Shown here: in pieces, positions 4,884-5,259 of the stretch
How positions within the stretch are numbered: position 1 is the stretch's first letter
How the letters are laid out: each line of letters begins with the position of its first letter
Source of the DNA: CAJBIL01 sp044359525
GTDB lineage: Bacteria; Pseudomonadota; Gammaproteobacteria; Burkholderiales; Rhodocyclaceae
Direction: 5' to 3'
Assembly (NCBI GenBank): GCA_044359525.1
Contig: JBIKLY010000138.1
Span: forward strand, 1-5,259
DNA: 5,259 nt
Made by a program: the position numbers and the translations under genes
Notes under the pieces: model-generated
The model's database searches: none
The model's input: only the letters and a program-made list of their open reading frames with translations
What the model was told of the DNA's origin: nothing

Positions 4884-5259
4884 TCAATCTTTCTTGACCA
4901 CATTGGCCTCAATACCCTGCTTGGCGAGGTCGGCGCGCATGCGGGTCAATTCGTCCATTTTACGGAATGGTCCAAGACGAACACGAAACCATACTTTATC
5001 CTGCACCATCACCTGCTGCACCGACGCCTCAAGACCGGTTAACGCAAGCTTGGCTTTTTGGTTGTCCGCATCATCTGCATTCTGGAAAGAGCCAGTCTGC
5101 AGGAATAGCGGCTCCTTGAGCGCGGCTTCCTTGTCTTTATCTTTGTCCTTCCCGTCCTTATCCTTGCCCGCATCGGCCGGCTTCGGATCGGGAATCGCAT
5201 CGGCATTGCCGGGCAGTATCTTGTAAAACTCGAAGCGCGGCTTGTCGCCATTTTGCGGT
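4884..5259 (-). CDS. SPOR-domain cell-envelope protein, FtsN-like (partial, N-terminus missing)
   Basis: The open frame enters from the window edge on the minus strand and ends at TGA 4886-4884, with 124 complete codons visible. Order: R8-F-E-F-Y-K-I-L-P-G17, the block that follows the membrane anchor in many betaproteobacterial SPOR proteins; a low-complexity Pro/Asp/Lys linker (about 22-42) with repeated Lys-Asp pairs; and a SPOR domain at about 50-122, with FLQTGSF near its start and VWFRVRLGPF in the middle. SPOR domains bind peptidoglycan glycan strands lacking stem peptides, at the division septum. The missing N-terminus should hold a cytoplasmic tail and one membrane helix. In related genomes, as I recall, argS lies just upstream; that cannot be checked here. 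FtsN-like describes the domain layout; true FtsN function is not shown. Confidence 0.88.
   Translation of the reverse strand, partial: PQNGDKPRFEFYKILPGNADAIPDPKPADAGKDKDGKDKDKDKEAALKEPLFLQTGSFQNADDADNQKAKLALTGLEASVQQVMVQDKVWFRVRLGPFRKMDELTRMRADLAKQGIEANVVKKD

Overview
The window reads as a piece of a high-GC betaproteobacterial chromosome, most likely from the Rhodocyclales (Dechloromonas/Azoarcus/Accumulibacter-like). This rests on protein resemblance, on the gene order SPOR protein - dsbA - SDR, which I recall from that group, and on two intergenic 'CRCAGAG' palindromes of a type I associate with such genomes. No database search was possible. All seven supported genes, plus one doubtful fragment, lie on the minus strand, so transcription runs from high to low coordinates.

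Upstream block (5259 to 3369): the C-terminal part of a SPOR-domain, FtsN-like cell-envelope protein is followed after 18 nt by dsbA, a periplasmic thiol oxidase with a CPHC active site. A classical hairpin-plus-T-tract terminator follows dsbA. A short-chain dehydrogenase/reductase (SDR) starts only about 10 nt beyond that terminator.

Spacer (3375 to 3134): a large nested palindrome takes in the SDR stop codon. Beyond it lies an FNR/Anr-type box (TTGAT-N4-GTCAA) about 21 nt upstream of a TATACT -10 element. This is the geometry of a class II FNR-activated promoter and it points directly at ubiU.

Downstream block (3133 to 1): ubiU, ubiV and ubiT are consecutive. Their products are the proteins of oxygen-independent ubiquinone synthesis: UbiU and UbiV are U32-family Fe-S proteins with all four cluster cysteines each, and UbiT is an SCP2-domain lipid-binding factor. 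ubiV and ubiT overlap by ATGA, but ubiU and ubiV are separated by a 117-nt gap almost filled by a second palindrome that abuts the ubiV ribosome binding site. Five nt after ubiT comes a Tat-anchored, bc1-type but shortened Rieske protein, and then a doubtful fragment of a further secreted or membrane protein at the window edge.

Together the downstream genes look like an anaerobically induced operon that makes ubiquinone without O2 and adds a periplasm-facing Rieske redox protein. The Rieske linkage, the FNR promoter and the two co-varying palindromes are the points most worth following. I see no RNA genes, transposase, CRISPR array or phage genes.
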